From Phoronis australis (Eukaryota; Phoronida; Phoronidae), in contig NMRA01000101.1 of assembly GCA_002633005.1 (NCBI GenBank), positions 604,115-668,114 of the forward strand: a stretch of 64,000 bases of DNA. Direction: 5' to 3'. A program made the translations under genes and the position numbers. Below, in pieces: positions 47,601 through 58,589 of the stretch; positions within the stretch are counted from its first letter, which is position 1; each line of letters begins with the position of its first letter. The notes below the pieces were generated by a model. That model worked only from the letters and a program-made list of their open reading frames with translations, was not told where the DNA came from and made no database searches.

Positions 47601-49082
47601 AATCATGCAGGTTATTAGCAAAAGGAGAACCCACACCGGATGAAGGAGTTAATTGAAAGCAAGAAGTTTAAGGATAGGCACAGCATGCAGTGTGGTATAG
47701 TAAAGCACTAGCAGGTATTCATTCAGTCACACAAAACTTTACCTGACTGTCAGCTGTAAAACGAACGAACAGTTACATGTTATTAGTCAGTATTTGCTGC
47801 ATTGACCAATTATCAACAAAATACTGTACCTTTACATGAAACGTACTGGCAAATACCATTTAATGACATACATTGTAAATGTGTAGGTAAAAATTTGATT
47901 TCATTGTAGAACTGCTTTACAAAGAACCGGTTTCCCTAAGTCCATTAATAGTGTGATATTAAATAATTATAAAGGTAACCCAATTAAATCAAAAGTGTCC
48001 TTCAAATAGACACTTATCCTAGAACAAGTAGCTGCTGGAATGAGTTGTGTATATATTTTAGGGCTCCATGGACACTATTCAAACTAGTGCAACTAGTGAC
48101 AACTTACTCGGATTTTGAGGTAGGATACTTTGTTCTAGGGTACCTTGTGCCACTTCTAAATTCTTGAGTGATAGCAAATCTGGGACAAGATGGAAGTAAT
48201 TATCATGTGCGATTGCATACAGACGGGTTTTCTTTTGTGTCCAATATTTGGATCAACTGCTCACTGTCATGCACACAGCGACAACTTATGTCTACCCTAG
48301 TAATTGGATGTGTGTGTGGGTGTGTGTGACCACTGCACTTAAAATTGAGGTAAGTTGCACTTGCTGCTGTGTGGACGAGACTACAATGTTCATCGACAGA
48401 AGTATCATTGTGGTATTGGGATATTTCTGCAAAGACAACATGGCAATACTGATGACAAAGCAAATGTATTTCCCGGAGCACCACTTAATAAATTCAATTA
48501 CTTACTTATCCAAGCGGGGCAGAAGGGATGATACAAATATCGGTCCGTCAAATATTTGTCTTGTCTTGTAAATGTAGATCCATGCTTGATGGTCGCGTGC
48601 AGTCGTCATCAGGTGGTGTCTCTTCGTTATATCATTTGTTCCCGCATGCAGAATTACCGCATAGTACTTTCCTGAGATGTTCATTTCTAACAGCGAATGA
48701 AAAGAGAAATCACTTTGTTAACAAACTTCAGTTAACTTTTGAAAAGCGTGAAATAAAGAATTCCAAAGCCCACGAACTTGATCAGTGACTTTACTTCATT
48801 AAAGAATGACTCCTCAAGTTACTCATAGTTTTCTTATGTTACATGTATGTGCTGGTAATGAAAATAATGTTCCATATTAGAAAGAAAGAGTTTTACAGAA
48901 ATAAAAGGCAATATTTAGTTTCATTTCCGGGTTTAAGGATGAAATGTACCTTACTGTACTGTAGTGTTAAACTTACCATCCAAGCAAAAGCTTACACATT
49001 GTCCACTATACACTTCCAAGTCGATGCTGATGGTTCTGTCACTCTTGATGTACTTGAAAATACTATCTGTGATCACCTTAAC
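44689..49082 (-). CDS. SGNH/GDSL hydrolase carried by the transposon, seven exons seen
   Basis: Exons, upstream first: 49082-48977, 48686-48506, 46918-46832, 46425-46285, 46075-45999, 45472-45402, 44973-44689. Every junction is GT-AG and all split codons are compatible, giving 315 codons plus a stop; the start exon was not found. Family blocks: ITDSI (Ser7, block I), VYSGQ (Gly27, block II), ILHAGTNDI (Asn53, block III) and EDGLHPSREGN (Asp127, His130, block V). The C-terminal 94 residues are Lys/Arg-rich (KKKRPKTTVKTRLSK) and end KLGFGKAGKLLI. SGNH enzymes cleave esters of lipids, carbohydrates or acetyl groups. There is no signal peptide in the seen part and the tail is nuclear-localisation-like, so a nuclear role within the element's life cycle is possible but is inference. 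The older copy at 60.5-61.35 kb keeps blocks I and III. Confidence 0.82.
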
Positions 49083-50285
49083 CTGGAATAAATATTTAAC
49101 TGTTTGTAATACAATCAGTTGTTTCTGTGACAAAGTAATAACATTTCACAAAATTTACAACAGTGTAACTGAAAACCATTCATTGTTCCAAGCTATCATG
49201 TAAAAACTAATGATAATTTAACAAATAGAAGTCTCTCGGCTCTGTGCTATTACACTGTGGTATAGATGTAAATATTTGTATATTAAGTCCCATTGTGAAA
49301 CTATCACTTGAGCTAATGTTGACTAGTTAAATCTGAAACACAAACTTAAATAAATTTTACTAATGGTAGTCCACTGTTATCAAAATTCCAGTACAACCTG
49401 TGTATGGACTGTAAAATACTGTGGCCGATTATGTCATGTAAGCTTATCACTGACAGATTGTCAGTTCCTTACAAGATCAAAGGACAGGCAATAAGTGGCC
49501 GAAATCACAATTAGTTTTTTTCAACAAAGCCCAGACTTGGTAAGAGAAGGTATAGGTAAAGCGTATATTATAAATCAGGGTGTGGGTAGATACAACAAAA
49601 GAAACATTAGCACAAATGCTAATAACACATGTAGATAATTATTTTTACATAGAGGTATAGAAGAAGATATAGTCAAAACCCAAATGGTTGTAAACATGCT
49701 TGTGGAGATTTGTATGAGTCTCTGTTAGTTAGCACACTTCACTTGCAGGTTTCATCGGAGTCACGGTTCGTATCTCTGTGTTTGGGTAAACTTGGCTATA
49801 GCTATACAATTGCCAACATGATGCAAAAGACATGACATGACATCGAAACAGTTCTGGCGCTCACAGTTTTTTCTCAGAAAAGTCGAAACCACCGCAGTTG
49901 AGGTTAGCCATAAAGTACAGAATTGTCGCAGGTCAAACGTCTGGAAGTCTAAAACTGAATTTACATGTATGAGTAACTAGAACATTTATATATTATGAAA
50001 ACTAACACCTAACGAACGGTTACCAAGGTAACAAAACAATTTTCTACTCTAGACCTGTAAACACGGAGCTGCAAACTAACGATAAATGACATATTAAGCA
50101 CTACTTAGTAGTTATGGCTATACAAATGTAATCTTGAACACTTTAACAATTAGAAGCAATCGCTAAATTTGTAACAAGACGCGATGCAGTTAAATGTCGC
50201 TTGTAAATTCTCTTTCGATCGCAGTGTTTCTGTATCAGCAAATGCCGGAATCCGTAGGAGGTCAAAGAGCTACATCCGGTAAAAT
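49083..50285. other. right subterminal region of the transposon
   Basis: Should hold the promoter and first exon of the SGNH gene. No ATG exon with a phase-0 donor could be identified by eye, and no other gene is seen. Confidence 0.45.
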
Positions 50286-50348
50286 GCTATCTGGTCGCTA
50301 GATGTCGCGAGAGTAAAAAAGGTTATTTTGCGACTGGGTCGTGTTTGC
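50286..50348. repeat. right terminal inverted repeat
   Basis: Reverse complement of 35249-35312, with one substitution (CGTGTTTGC against the complement of GCAAACGCG) and one indel. Confidence 0.9.
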
Positions 50349-50357
50349 GAACAGCAC
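50349..50357. repeat. right target-site duplication
   Basis: GAACAGCAC, against GAACGGCAC on the left. Confidence 0.75.
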
Positions 50358-50557
50358 ACAGAATTCCGTATGCCAGCATCAATGCGCATGCTTTGTCGGA
50401 AGTTTATCGATCACTCTCCACAACTTGCCCACGCCTTCTATGCACTACTTGTTTGGGCTTAGCTACGGGATCGGGGTTTTCTGTATTTTGTTTTCTTCGA
50501 TTACTGCCCGTTTTAATAAATTACAACTTCAAGTCAAAGGTGGTCGCCTATAGACCT

Positions 50558-50855
50558 GATTCAGGCGGCAGACATTAAAGTCCAAAGCGAGGCTCACTGC
50601 AATAAACAAAGCGGAAGTTGGCATTGCGTGAGTGAAGTAGTTGGTCCTTCGAGTCCAACCTGGACATTGAGTTTTAGAAATATTCCAATAATGAACCGCG
50701 GAGACGTCTAAAATACGTTAGAGGGCAACTCTGTGCCTCAAAAAGTTGTCTGACGAAAGGTTATACGTTTTTTTCCGAAAACTACATTGGAAACATGAAA
50801 GGTAAATATTACTTAATTGCGGCGATCGTGTTACGCTGTTACGGATTTCCGTATA
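50558..50855 (+). repeat. dispersed repeat, copy 2
   Basis: Matches the reverse complement of 12145-12435. It begins about 200 bp outside the right end of the 15-kb transposon. Confidence 0.7.
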
Positions 50856-51424
50856 CGCTGAATGTACTGTTACGCTTCTTCTTATAAATTGTTGATAACT
50901 TACCAGTTCATCTGTTCATATTTTTGACGAGTTGAAGGTACATTTTGCGGTTATGTGCAATTTACATTTGGTTTAATTTGTTGATCAAGGATATCAGCAT
51001 CGCGAATGGTCTAGGCCTTGGTACTGTGGAACTAAGCCCTACATGCTAATCAATTACTTTTTAATAGTGGCGGAACTATCAAAACTCATTTAACCCTTGC
51101 CATTATAAAGTTTTTCATTTTAAGATGGACAACTTCATATCTTCTAAATATATTTCTTACAGTAAAGGAAAACAATGGTGGTTGTGATGTGAAGGCAACA
51201 TGTCATGCTTCATATTCTAAAAAAGTGATCCAAAACGTAAACGAATGTCACTATGTTCGTGTATTGTGATTGCTTAAGCCAGGCATTAGTTTTTAACACA
51301 AAATTATTACAGTATTCACAACTTACCGTCCACATGAATAAATCCAGTCCCTTACCTTGGGGTCACTTTTACCACTACTTTATCATGGAATGCTCACATA
51401 GACACAATCCCCTCCAAGGAAAAC

Positions 51425-51700
51425 TGAACTCCCTGCTACACCTCACTAGGGAGGCCCAAACTTAAATATTGCTCCTCTTTCTGGGATCCCTTCACATGCT
51501 TCAATATTGAAAAGATAAAAAGAATGCAATGGTCAGGTTCGTGTTTAATGATAAAACCATATATTGCTCTGTAATTCTGTCTATGCTTACCAATCTCAAA
51601 TGACCCACTCTCCAGGAATGATGTGCTCAAAACAAAACTGTTTCTCATGTACAAGACTGTACACAACCTGGTTGCCACACATACAACCTTCCACGCCTAC
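51425..51700 (+). pseudogene. LINE reverse-transcriptase 3' remnant
   Basis: Pieces in the plus frames read like the thumb/connection end of a non-LTR reverse transcriptase: LTREAQ, YCSSFWDPFTCFNIEKIKRM, then LFLMYKTVHNLVATHT. Family members typically show WDP...NI.KIE..Q and a later MYK..H.LV. Frame changes and stops separate the pieces. The clade (CR1/Jockey/L2-like) cannot be settled. Confidence 0.65.
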
Positions 51701-52454
51701 ATATTTCTATTTCATGTTTTTCCCACTCTCATATCTTTGAGAGGTCAGTTACCCGCACTGCATACTATTCTTCCCATTTACTGTTTCACTTTGGAATAGA
51801 CTCGCACAACAAGCCATTTCATCAGAAACGATACTGATGTCGCATCTTGAACATCAACCTTACTCAGTAAATAGTAAACCTTGTTTTTATTCTGGCAATA
51901 ACCAGCACTTTGTTTTGTTATTTTCAGTTACGAGAAATTCAAATTTATTCACTAACATGCGCTAACATATAAGAATCGTTACTTTAATCGCTTGTTGAAC
52001 TGCGGAAGAAGACAAAGAAAAAGAAGAGTAAAAGATTGGTCATCACCTTTATCTGGGATTGTGAACTGCCTTTTTTCGTATGGGATAGACACAGTCCCAC
52101 AGCATATTGCAAGAAATATTAAAACAGTTGTAAACATATTGAAGTATGTTAGGAGCACACTGACAATTAGAATGAAATTCATTTGCGAGATATTTCGAAC
52201 AACAATCCATCGTCGTGAGTACAGTCCTAACTTACTTTATTTTGAGTGTGCCACGGTGGATTAGCTTTCATCACTATAATGGTTGTCAACAGTTTTAAAA
52301 TGAGACTTATTTAAGATGCTCTTATTCTCAGTTTGACAGTCAAAATGACCACGAAAGGTTTGGAGGTCATTCATCTACATGTAAGGCAGGACAGGGCTTT
52401 TGTAACCATGAGACAGCCCTGTTATACCAGATTGCCCACTACCAGAAGTTGAAA

Positions 52455-53169
52455 CTCAAGAGCATACCACCAATTGTCACTAAAACATCTTTGCCTCAGA
52501 AGTGGCATATCCCACGGTCACAGGGCATTTCACCCCAGCTTGTTAGTGAATCAGTGACGTCACAGGTTCTGACAGTCTGCTCAACAGTTCACAAGACACT
52601 TACTGGTGTCAGCGTATTGTGTGAATTCATCGTTTTGCATCAGTAAATCATCAACATTCGATGTACAGTGTAATCCCCTTACAAATCCATCGAGTTTTTT
52701 AAATTCAGTTGTTTTATGACGCTGTTCTGTTCAGTGATAAATTAGAAATATTCTTTCGAAGAACATGGCCGTGTGATTTTAGACTTGCAATTTGATATCA
52801 GTTCTAAATTCAAAGCGCCCATTATAATTCTGTGGCTTAGAACTCGATCCGGCCCGTCGACGTCCGGACTGGAGACATTACGAACATGAACTAGCCGGGT
52901 TAGTCGGCTGCCAAAGTTGAAAACTAAACTTCTAGTCACGAGAGAACTAGACTAGTGAACCAGAGAAATAATGTGCACGGGAGTGTTTTGATGAATTCGC
53001 CGCGAAGGCATGTTTCACTTCCACAGTACCGCACAGGGAAATGGTTTGCAATAACATCTAAATAAAAATTCCTCTAACATCTGACGATAGTATATTAAAT
53101 ACAAGTTGATGTGGATATAGACGGATTAAGACAGTAACAAAAACTAATCAAATCGGGTGGCATTCTCTT
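52455..53169. mobile_element. diverged Kolobok-like MITE
   Basis: The right end is AATCGGGTGGCATTCTCTT next to TTAA (53170-53173). The inside matches the 37536-39250 element (TTACTGGTGTCAGC, GAATTCATCGTTT, AATAATGTGCACG). The left end near 52455 is badly eroded (AGAGCATACCACC). The THAP exon is absent. Confidence 0.7.
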
Positions 53170-53280
53170 TTAAGGCTATTCTTAGGATATTTTCAAATCA
53201 AAACAGTGGACCTTGGAAATTTGTGAGGACACACAGTCCATAACTGATTTACTGGTCAAACAATACTGAGTAAAATGATT

Positions 53281-55760
53281 TTATCGAACAGTCTGTATTC
53301 TTTGACCCTTTCGATGGCACACTCCACAAGAATACAAAGACGGGCAATTTGCTGTGTCAACTCCACCTCTTGCTTTGAAAACTGACTCTTTGGAACTCGT
53401 TAGGAAGGGTGGAATCACGGTGCGGCATTTTCTGGTTCGCAGCTCTTTGTCAATGGTGAACCATTTGTCCACCATTACACCGTCAAGTGCCTCAAGCAAG
53501 TCGAGAATACCAGACCTATTAGTAATTTCAGTGTCAGAAACGCTTCCTGTAAACAGTTCACTGACAAACGAGACAGCACTATGTGGGCAACACCAAAAAG
53601 TGTGTCTGTGCCTTTGTAGTTTGAGTACATTTGTGAGTTAATAAATGGTGACGAGGGAGATGGAGTTTTAACCTCAGTACAGTATAGAATGATTCGCGTC
53701 CTAGGATATTTGCCTTAAAACATTGCGGCATCATCCTGTCAGTAGTCCAAATTGGCATTAAACCCAACACAACATATAAATAATTTGCCCAAGTGATAAC
53801 AATGCGACTGACTGTTGACTGCGACACTCCAAATTTTACGTACAAGTCAAGTTCGGGCAGTCCTTGTCCTACATATCACAAAAAAATGAAAACTGGTTAA
53901 AGAGGTTCAGTTTTTCGTTGCGGAAAGTGTCCTCCTTGAGGCTTAAATCAGTTTTCTTTGCCTTTGCACTTAGGACCATCTCGTCATGGTCACTGCTATT
54001 GGTTGAAGAGCTCTGAAAACTGCCTTTAAATGTGAATTCGTACCAAAGCCCGTGTAAAACCGAATCATTTCGTCATCATGACAAAATTTATAAGCACAGA
54101 ATCTTTCTAGGGCCAGTTCCTTATTCTGCTTCTCCAGTCTCTCAATATACTCTACAGCAGCCTGAAGTTTTTCGTATGTTGTCAAAATAGGTTGAGCAGC
54201 ATAATCGTGAAAATCCATGGCTGCAACAGGCTGTTCTTTGGAGGCTGATGTTGATGGTTCACTGAAAAACAAAAAGTGATTATTAAATTTTGTGCATATT
54301 TCAATCAATAGTAATAAAATGATGAGATATAGAATGTCAAATATAATTTGTCCTGGAGGCAACTAACACAAAACAAATGTCAAGAACAAATTGAGAGATT
54401 ATCGTCATCGTCTACTTTAGACAAAAATCGACAAGTGTAAAACAATCCAGGCAAAATAATCATTTCACAAAAAAGTCAAATTATAAATCCTTACCTGTCA
54501 CACGTAAATGAGGTATTGCAGTGTAATGAAGTGTTGGTCATTGAGGTATGTTTTCTTGTTCTTTTATATATGGGTTTCGACCACTCGAAGATCGAGGGGA
54601 CAGTTCCAGCCTTGAGTAGTCTTCTCTCATTGATTGACTTCTGGATGCCACCACTTTTGAAGTGGGAACTGCAGACACAGTTGATTTTGTCATTGATCTG
54701 TAAGAATAATTGATGCTCTTCAAATTAGTTTTTTACTGAAATAAAGAACTAGGCTGGTAATTGAAGCTAAAAATTATTTTACCATCAATTCTGCTTTCTG
54801 GGTTTTAATAATCCTTACACATATTGTTTTGATTTTCAAATATCTAACTGGGCCCAAGTTGAATTTTAAAATTAAAACACCCAGTTCATTCGTCGAAATC
54901 AATTTCATTTTAGAGCTTTAATTAACTGGGCAGAGTAAGCATAGTTATTGTGTTCTTTTTTGAATGTGGTGCATCATGCTTCAATGCGTAATCATCTAAA
55001 CGTAATGTGACTAGCTGTGACAAAATATGATCAAAATGTTTGTAAGTAATTAAGTAGAACATTAATTTACACCGATACAGGAAAGTACAAAACAAGCGGT
55101 AGTCACCGATGAGGAATATATACAGAGATGCTGTAGATGAGATATGCACAATGAAACATACAATGACGGTGATATTTTACTTCACTTATCAAAAGACATA
55201 ATTATATACGAAGCACAGCTCTGACAGGTACATTCTTGTTTCAAAAGACTTGACAGTCTAGTACTGAAAGTTGCGAAATCAGTACAACACCTAACATTTT
55301 TCGTTAACTGTTCCAGTACAACTCCCTGTTGTTTAATCGAGTTTGTCCCATGTTGTCGTATTGGGTCTTGTAACCGTCAACAGGTCCCCCTCTGACATTA
55401 TAGACTGGCTTCCAAATAGTGAAACATTGCAATGGGCAAGGACCAGTACCGTTTACATACTTGAAAACTTCAATCCCTAAGAATTTCAATTGGAAAGTGA
55501 ACAGCGTGACTGAGTTTTCTCTGCGGAGCCTAGCCTAGGCCTAGCAATACTGAATACTGACGAGGAGCTACAATCGACAACATTTATCAATCTTACCCGA
55601 AAATGTTTCCCCTCGTCACGACGAATGGCAATTACCCAACGCTTCCGAGCCTCTGCGTCTTTAGGGAATGTAAAAAAGGGAGTCGATTGTCTATTTTTCT
55701 ATCGCCGTTTGAGCAATGCGGACACAACAATGCCGATTAGCCAGTGTTTACGGGAACTAT
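53281..55760 (-). pseudogene. THAP + DDE_Tnp_4 (IS4EU-type) transposase pseudogene
   Basis: First THAP half, about 55690-55597, reads FFTFPKDAEARKRWVIAIRR and ends KHFR before GTAAGA. Exon 54697-54495 gives CVCSSHF, then LLKAGTVPSIF (the AVPxIF-type box). The exon from 54261 gives a coiled-coil (YEKLQAAVEYIERLEKQNKE) and HDDEMIRFYTGF. The helix-turn-helix and DDE part follow (FGVSQSTVSRIVITWANYLY at about 53830-53770, then MPIWTTD, and IPPFL from an indel-ridden stretch to 53281). The three THAP-side exons join in phase; the 3' half has at least three frame changes. The order THAP, coiled coil, DDE_4 is that of IS4EU/ISL2EU-like transposases. No termini were found. Confidence 0.85.
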
Positions 55761-56790
55761 CATAGCGAGCCTCGTTTTGGAACGCGCCTCTTGTCTGTGT
55801 GAATTAGGTCTATACTACATTGTACGTAACAGTAAACTGAAAGGGATTTTCCATATTTCAACCAATGGGAATGACAGAATATTATGACGTCGGTTTCATT
55901 TCTTTAACCAATGAGAAGCCATGATAAACAAAATTCCACAGTGCTACCTTTCGTAGCACTGTAAAAGAGCGTACGATGAGTGGCAAATCTGTGTGGAAAA
56001 GAAATCTTTGTGTCCGACGTCGAATCAACTCTGTTTAAAAACCCGTTTTGAAATAATTATCAATATGATATAAAAATTATGATAAAAGCGTTCAGAAAAT
56101 CTACAAAGTTGCTGATGTTCGACCTAAATGAGGTTCAATGACATGGTGACCGACAACTAAGTCGGTTAAATAAGCCATTTTTTGCAGTTCAGTCGTCAAA
56201 TTTTCAATAAACTTTATTTAATAACTCATTTCACCATGCGGTAAATTTCAGTTCCAACGATGTAAGTCTCGGAGTTGTGGCTAATACGACTGAGCGAGTG
56301 TCCCTATTTGAAAACAGGTGAATTAGCATTATGAAAATTACTCCGTTATGTCAAAAGGACATAAAAAGCTTTGATATTCACTTTTAGCTGTTACGTAATC
56401 CTCCGTGGTGCTGAGATTAAACATCCTGTCGGATATTTTTCGGTGAGAAGTTTGTAACTATACCTAGCAGTGTAATTTTAGCTTTTTTAATCAGGCAGTG
56501 AGGTGAAATGTACATTCCAATTTTTGCCTATAATTTTGATTATTGGTCAAGTTCAATTATGCTATCTTGTTAAGAAAGCAATTTTTGCGAGATATTGCCG
56601 TGTATTTTCAATGACACCACGTGGTTTTTTCGGGCTAGATTTCTGTTGTTGCGAGACAGCTACTGAACAATACCCAGGCCCATATGCCATTTAATGTGTT
56701 CAATGGGGTTTTGAAAAGAGTCCTTTATAGCCGCCTTAATTATCTTACACAAATTTGTGCATTATTCATTTTTGTTCACAATTTAGAAAC
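55761..56790. other. no recognised gene
   Basis: AT-rich stretch between the IS4EU-type pseudogene and the eroded Ulp1 copy. The ORF at 56503-56694 (+) has no domain. Confidence 0.35.
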
Positions 56791-56794
56791 ACCA

Positions 56795-57300
56795 TTTGAA
56801 TACCTCACAGTACCCTGATGGTCGTGAAGAGACGTGGTTTCCTGTATAGACTTCCCCATCCATAGCAACAACTCCGTGAATAAAGAAACAAAGTTGTCTG
56901 GAATTGACCACCCGTTAGTGTCTGCATAGACTAAAGTATAGGCAGCTCACGTCAAATGATTCTCTCGACCATCGCAAATCTTAAGAAATGTTGACGAGTT
57001 GTCATCAATGCCTACATGCATCACAAAGGCAAGTCTACTGCAGCTGACGTCAACACCAAACGTGTCTATTTTCGTTTCGGTCTATCCAGATCCACTGGCT
57101 GATTGAACAATGAACAAAAATTTGAAGAAGAACCGTCATGAACTAAACCATCAATCCTAGACATTAAAAAATCATTAAGTCAGTAATCACAAATCAGATC
57201 TACAACATCACAGCAATGCATCTCCTCATCGAGGAAGTTTTCGTCAAGTTTACAGCTCATCAAAGACTCTTGAAATCTGTCAGTCCAAGAAACTTCCATA
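56795..57300 (-). pseudogene. eroded Ulp1-like protease, second element copy
   Basis: On the minus strand: SCKLDENFLDEE, VVDLICDY-stop-LNDFL, FVMHVGIDDNS, REN-H, LVYADTNGWSIPDNF. These match the intact protease at 41521-43296 (LMCDYWLNDLI, FVVHVGIDSN, ANHWALAV, TYADSNGWGVPENF). The conserved Trp is a stop codon and there is another stop after the catalytic-His region; the Gln/Cys part is not visible. An old relative, not a recent duplicate. Confidence 0.8.
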
Positions 57301-57374
57301 GGTTCCCGGCATTTATAAGAATCGCACAGTTGATGGACATTTTCAAACCACTTTCTTCATGCTTCACCAATGAA

Positions 57375-57668
57375 CTAATGTACATTGCTTTGAATACATT
57401 CAATAGATAACGTAAACCACCTGCTTAACGAAATGATATAGAAGGGAATTTCCGTGGGATTGTCATGGTTACCATTTAACATCTGAAAGCCTGCTTCAAT
57501 TTGAGCCTGTGGTGGCATTGTCTGCAAAGTAGTGGTGTCTTCAAATCCCTGATCATACGACAATTTCACATTATTTGATTGTTTATCATTAGGAAATGTG
57601 AACCTGTCCAACTCATCACGATTTAAAATGTGTGTTAAGAACGTATACTCACCATACCTACCATTCAA
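57375..57668 (-). pseudogene. second copy of the small transposon protein, C-terminal exon
   Basis: YGEYTFLTHILNRDEL and TTTLQTMPPQAQIEAGFQ parallel YGEYVSLSRVFNRREF and TSLQTISPKGQIEAGLK at 43444-43700. The position just upstream of the Ulp1 region is also the same as in the intact element. Confidence 0.75.
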
Positions 57669-58204
57669 TTTTCCCTCATTTTAAGCCGTTGTCATCATTC
57701 TTTGCGGCACTGGTGTCGGTACCTTCCCTTGCTGATTCGGTGTGTCTTTTAGGGTGCATTGTCTTGCCATCACCACCTCTGTACATTCTACCCTCCTGGA
57801 AAACGGCACTTCAACAGGAGGAGTAGTTAAACCACATACAGTAAGAACATCAACAGTGTTCTGGATATACTTTAAACACTAGAAATACTGGAAAATGATG
57901 ATTCTCATCTATTTAATTAGATTTCAAAGTTGCACCCCGACGTTTCATCGTTAAGCTTAATTGCGTCGAATTACATTCATAAGGGTTTTCCATCTACACG
58001 TTTACATAAAATTCTAGAAACAAGAACCTTAATTACTATTGTCAACAACTGATTTCTACAAAAGTATCTTTGGCTTCATGTTGTACAGTAAAACTCCATC
58101 AGTTCAATTGACGTGGTCAAAGAGAGTAGTCTGTTTTGGAGAGGTGAACATTACATTTAGGAAAGTATTGTTTGGGGAATCATACATGGTGATGGTGAAG
58201 AAAG

Positions 58205-58325
58205 TGAGTCAACCCGTCAGGATCAGATAAGATGATCTTCACACAACAGGAACAGGTGGTTGTCTTTTTCACTTTCATAAGGACCTGTACTAGGCATTGC
58301 TGACGACGTGTGTGGTCTATGCCCT
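58205..58325 (-). pseudogene. second copy of the zinc-finger exon
   Basis: After a CAG acceptor the minus strand encodes TTTCSCCVKIILSDPDGLTH and ends HHHHV-stop, parallel to the CKTC...HLRLEHY finger at 44271-44453. Similarity is weak in sequence but clear in position and cysteine/histidine spacing. Confidence 0.5.
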
Positions 58326-58589
58326 GAAACAAGTTCAGAAATGTTTTGAAAATAAAACCATTTATCAAACGCACATTAAAAATAACATATTCTGCAGAGA
58401 GCATTGCTAGAATTATGGTGTAAAACAATGTCAAATTTTTACATTCATCAATATCTGCTAGCATGCTTCCCTGTGGACACTGATAGCTTACTCCACTTAG
58501 TGGCCCATGTGATCCATAAATACCTGCCGGTCAGAGGGCAACATTTTCAGGTTCGCGTGTATGGTTGACTAGGGATGTCGCATTTTGGT

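Larger units (their letters stand above)
35249..50348. mobile_element. 15.1-kb Zisupton/KDZ-like DNA transposon with SGNH cargo
   Basis: Bounded by inverted repeats at 35249-35312 and 50286-50348 that differ at one base and one indel. The outer end is GCAAACGCGACCCAGTCGCA on the left and its complement on the right. The direct repeats GAACGGCAC (35240-35248) and GAACAGCAC (50349-50357) abut the ends exactly and look like a 9-bp target duplication. All recognisable genes are on the minus strand: SGNH hydrolase, zinc-finger protein, Ulp1-type protease, then a transposase region with SWIM, zinc fingers and PHD. The pairing of Ulp1, zinc fingers and an 8-9 bp duplication resembles Zisupton (KDZ), but SWIM plus 9 bp also fits Mutator-like elements. 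It has been invaded by a MITE with a nested Kolobok-like element. Confidence 0.85.
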
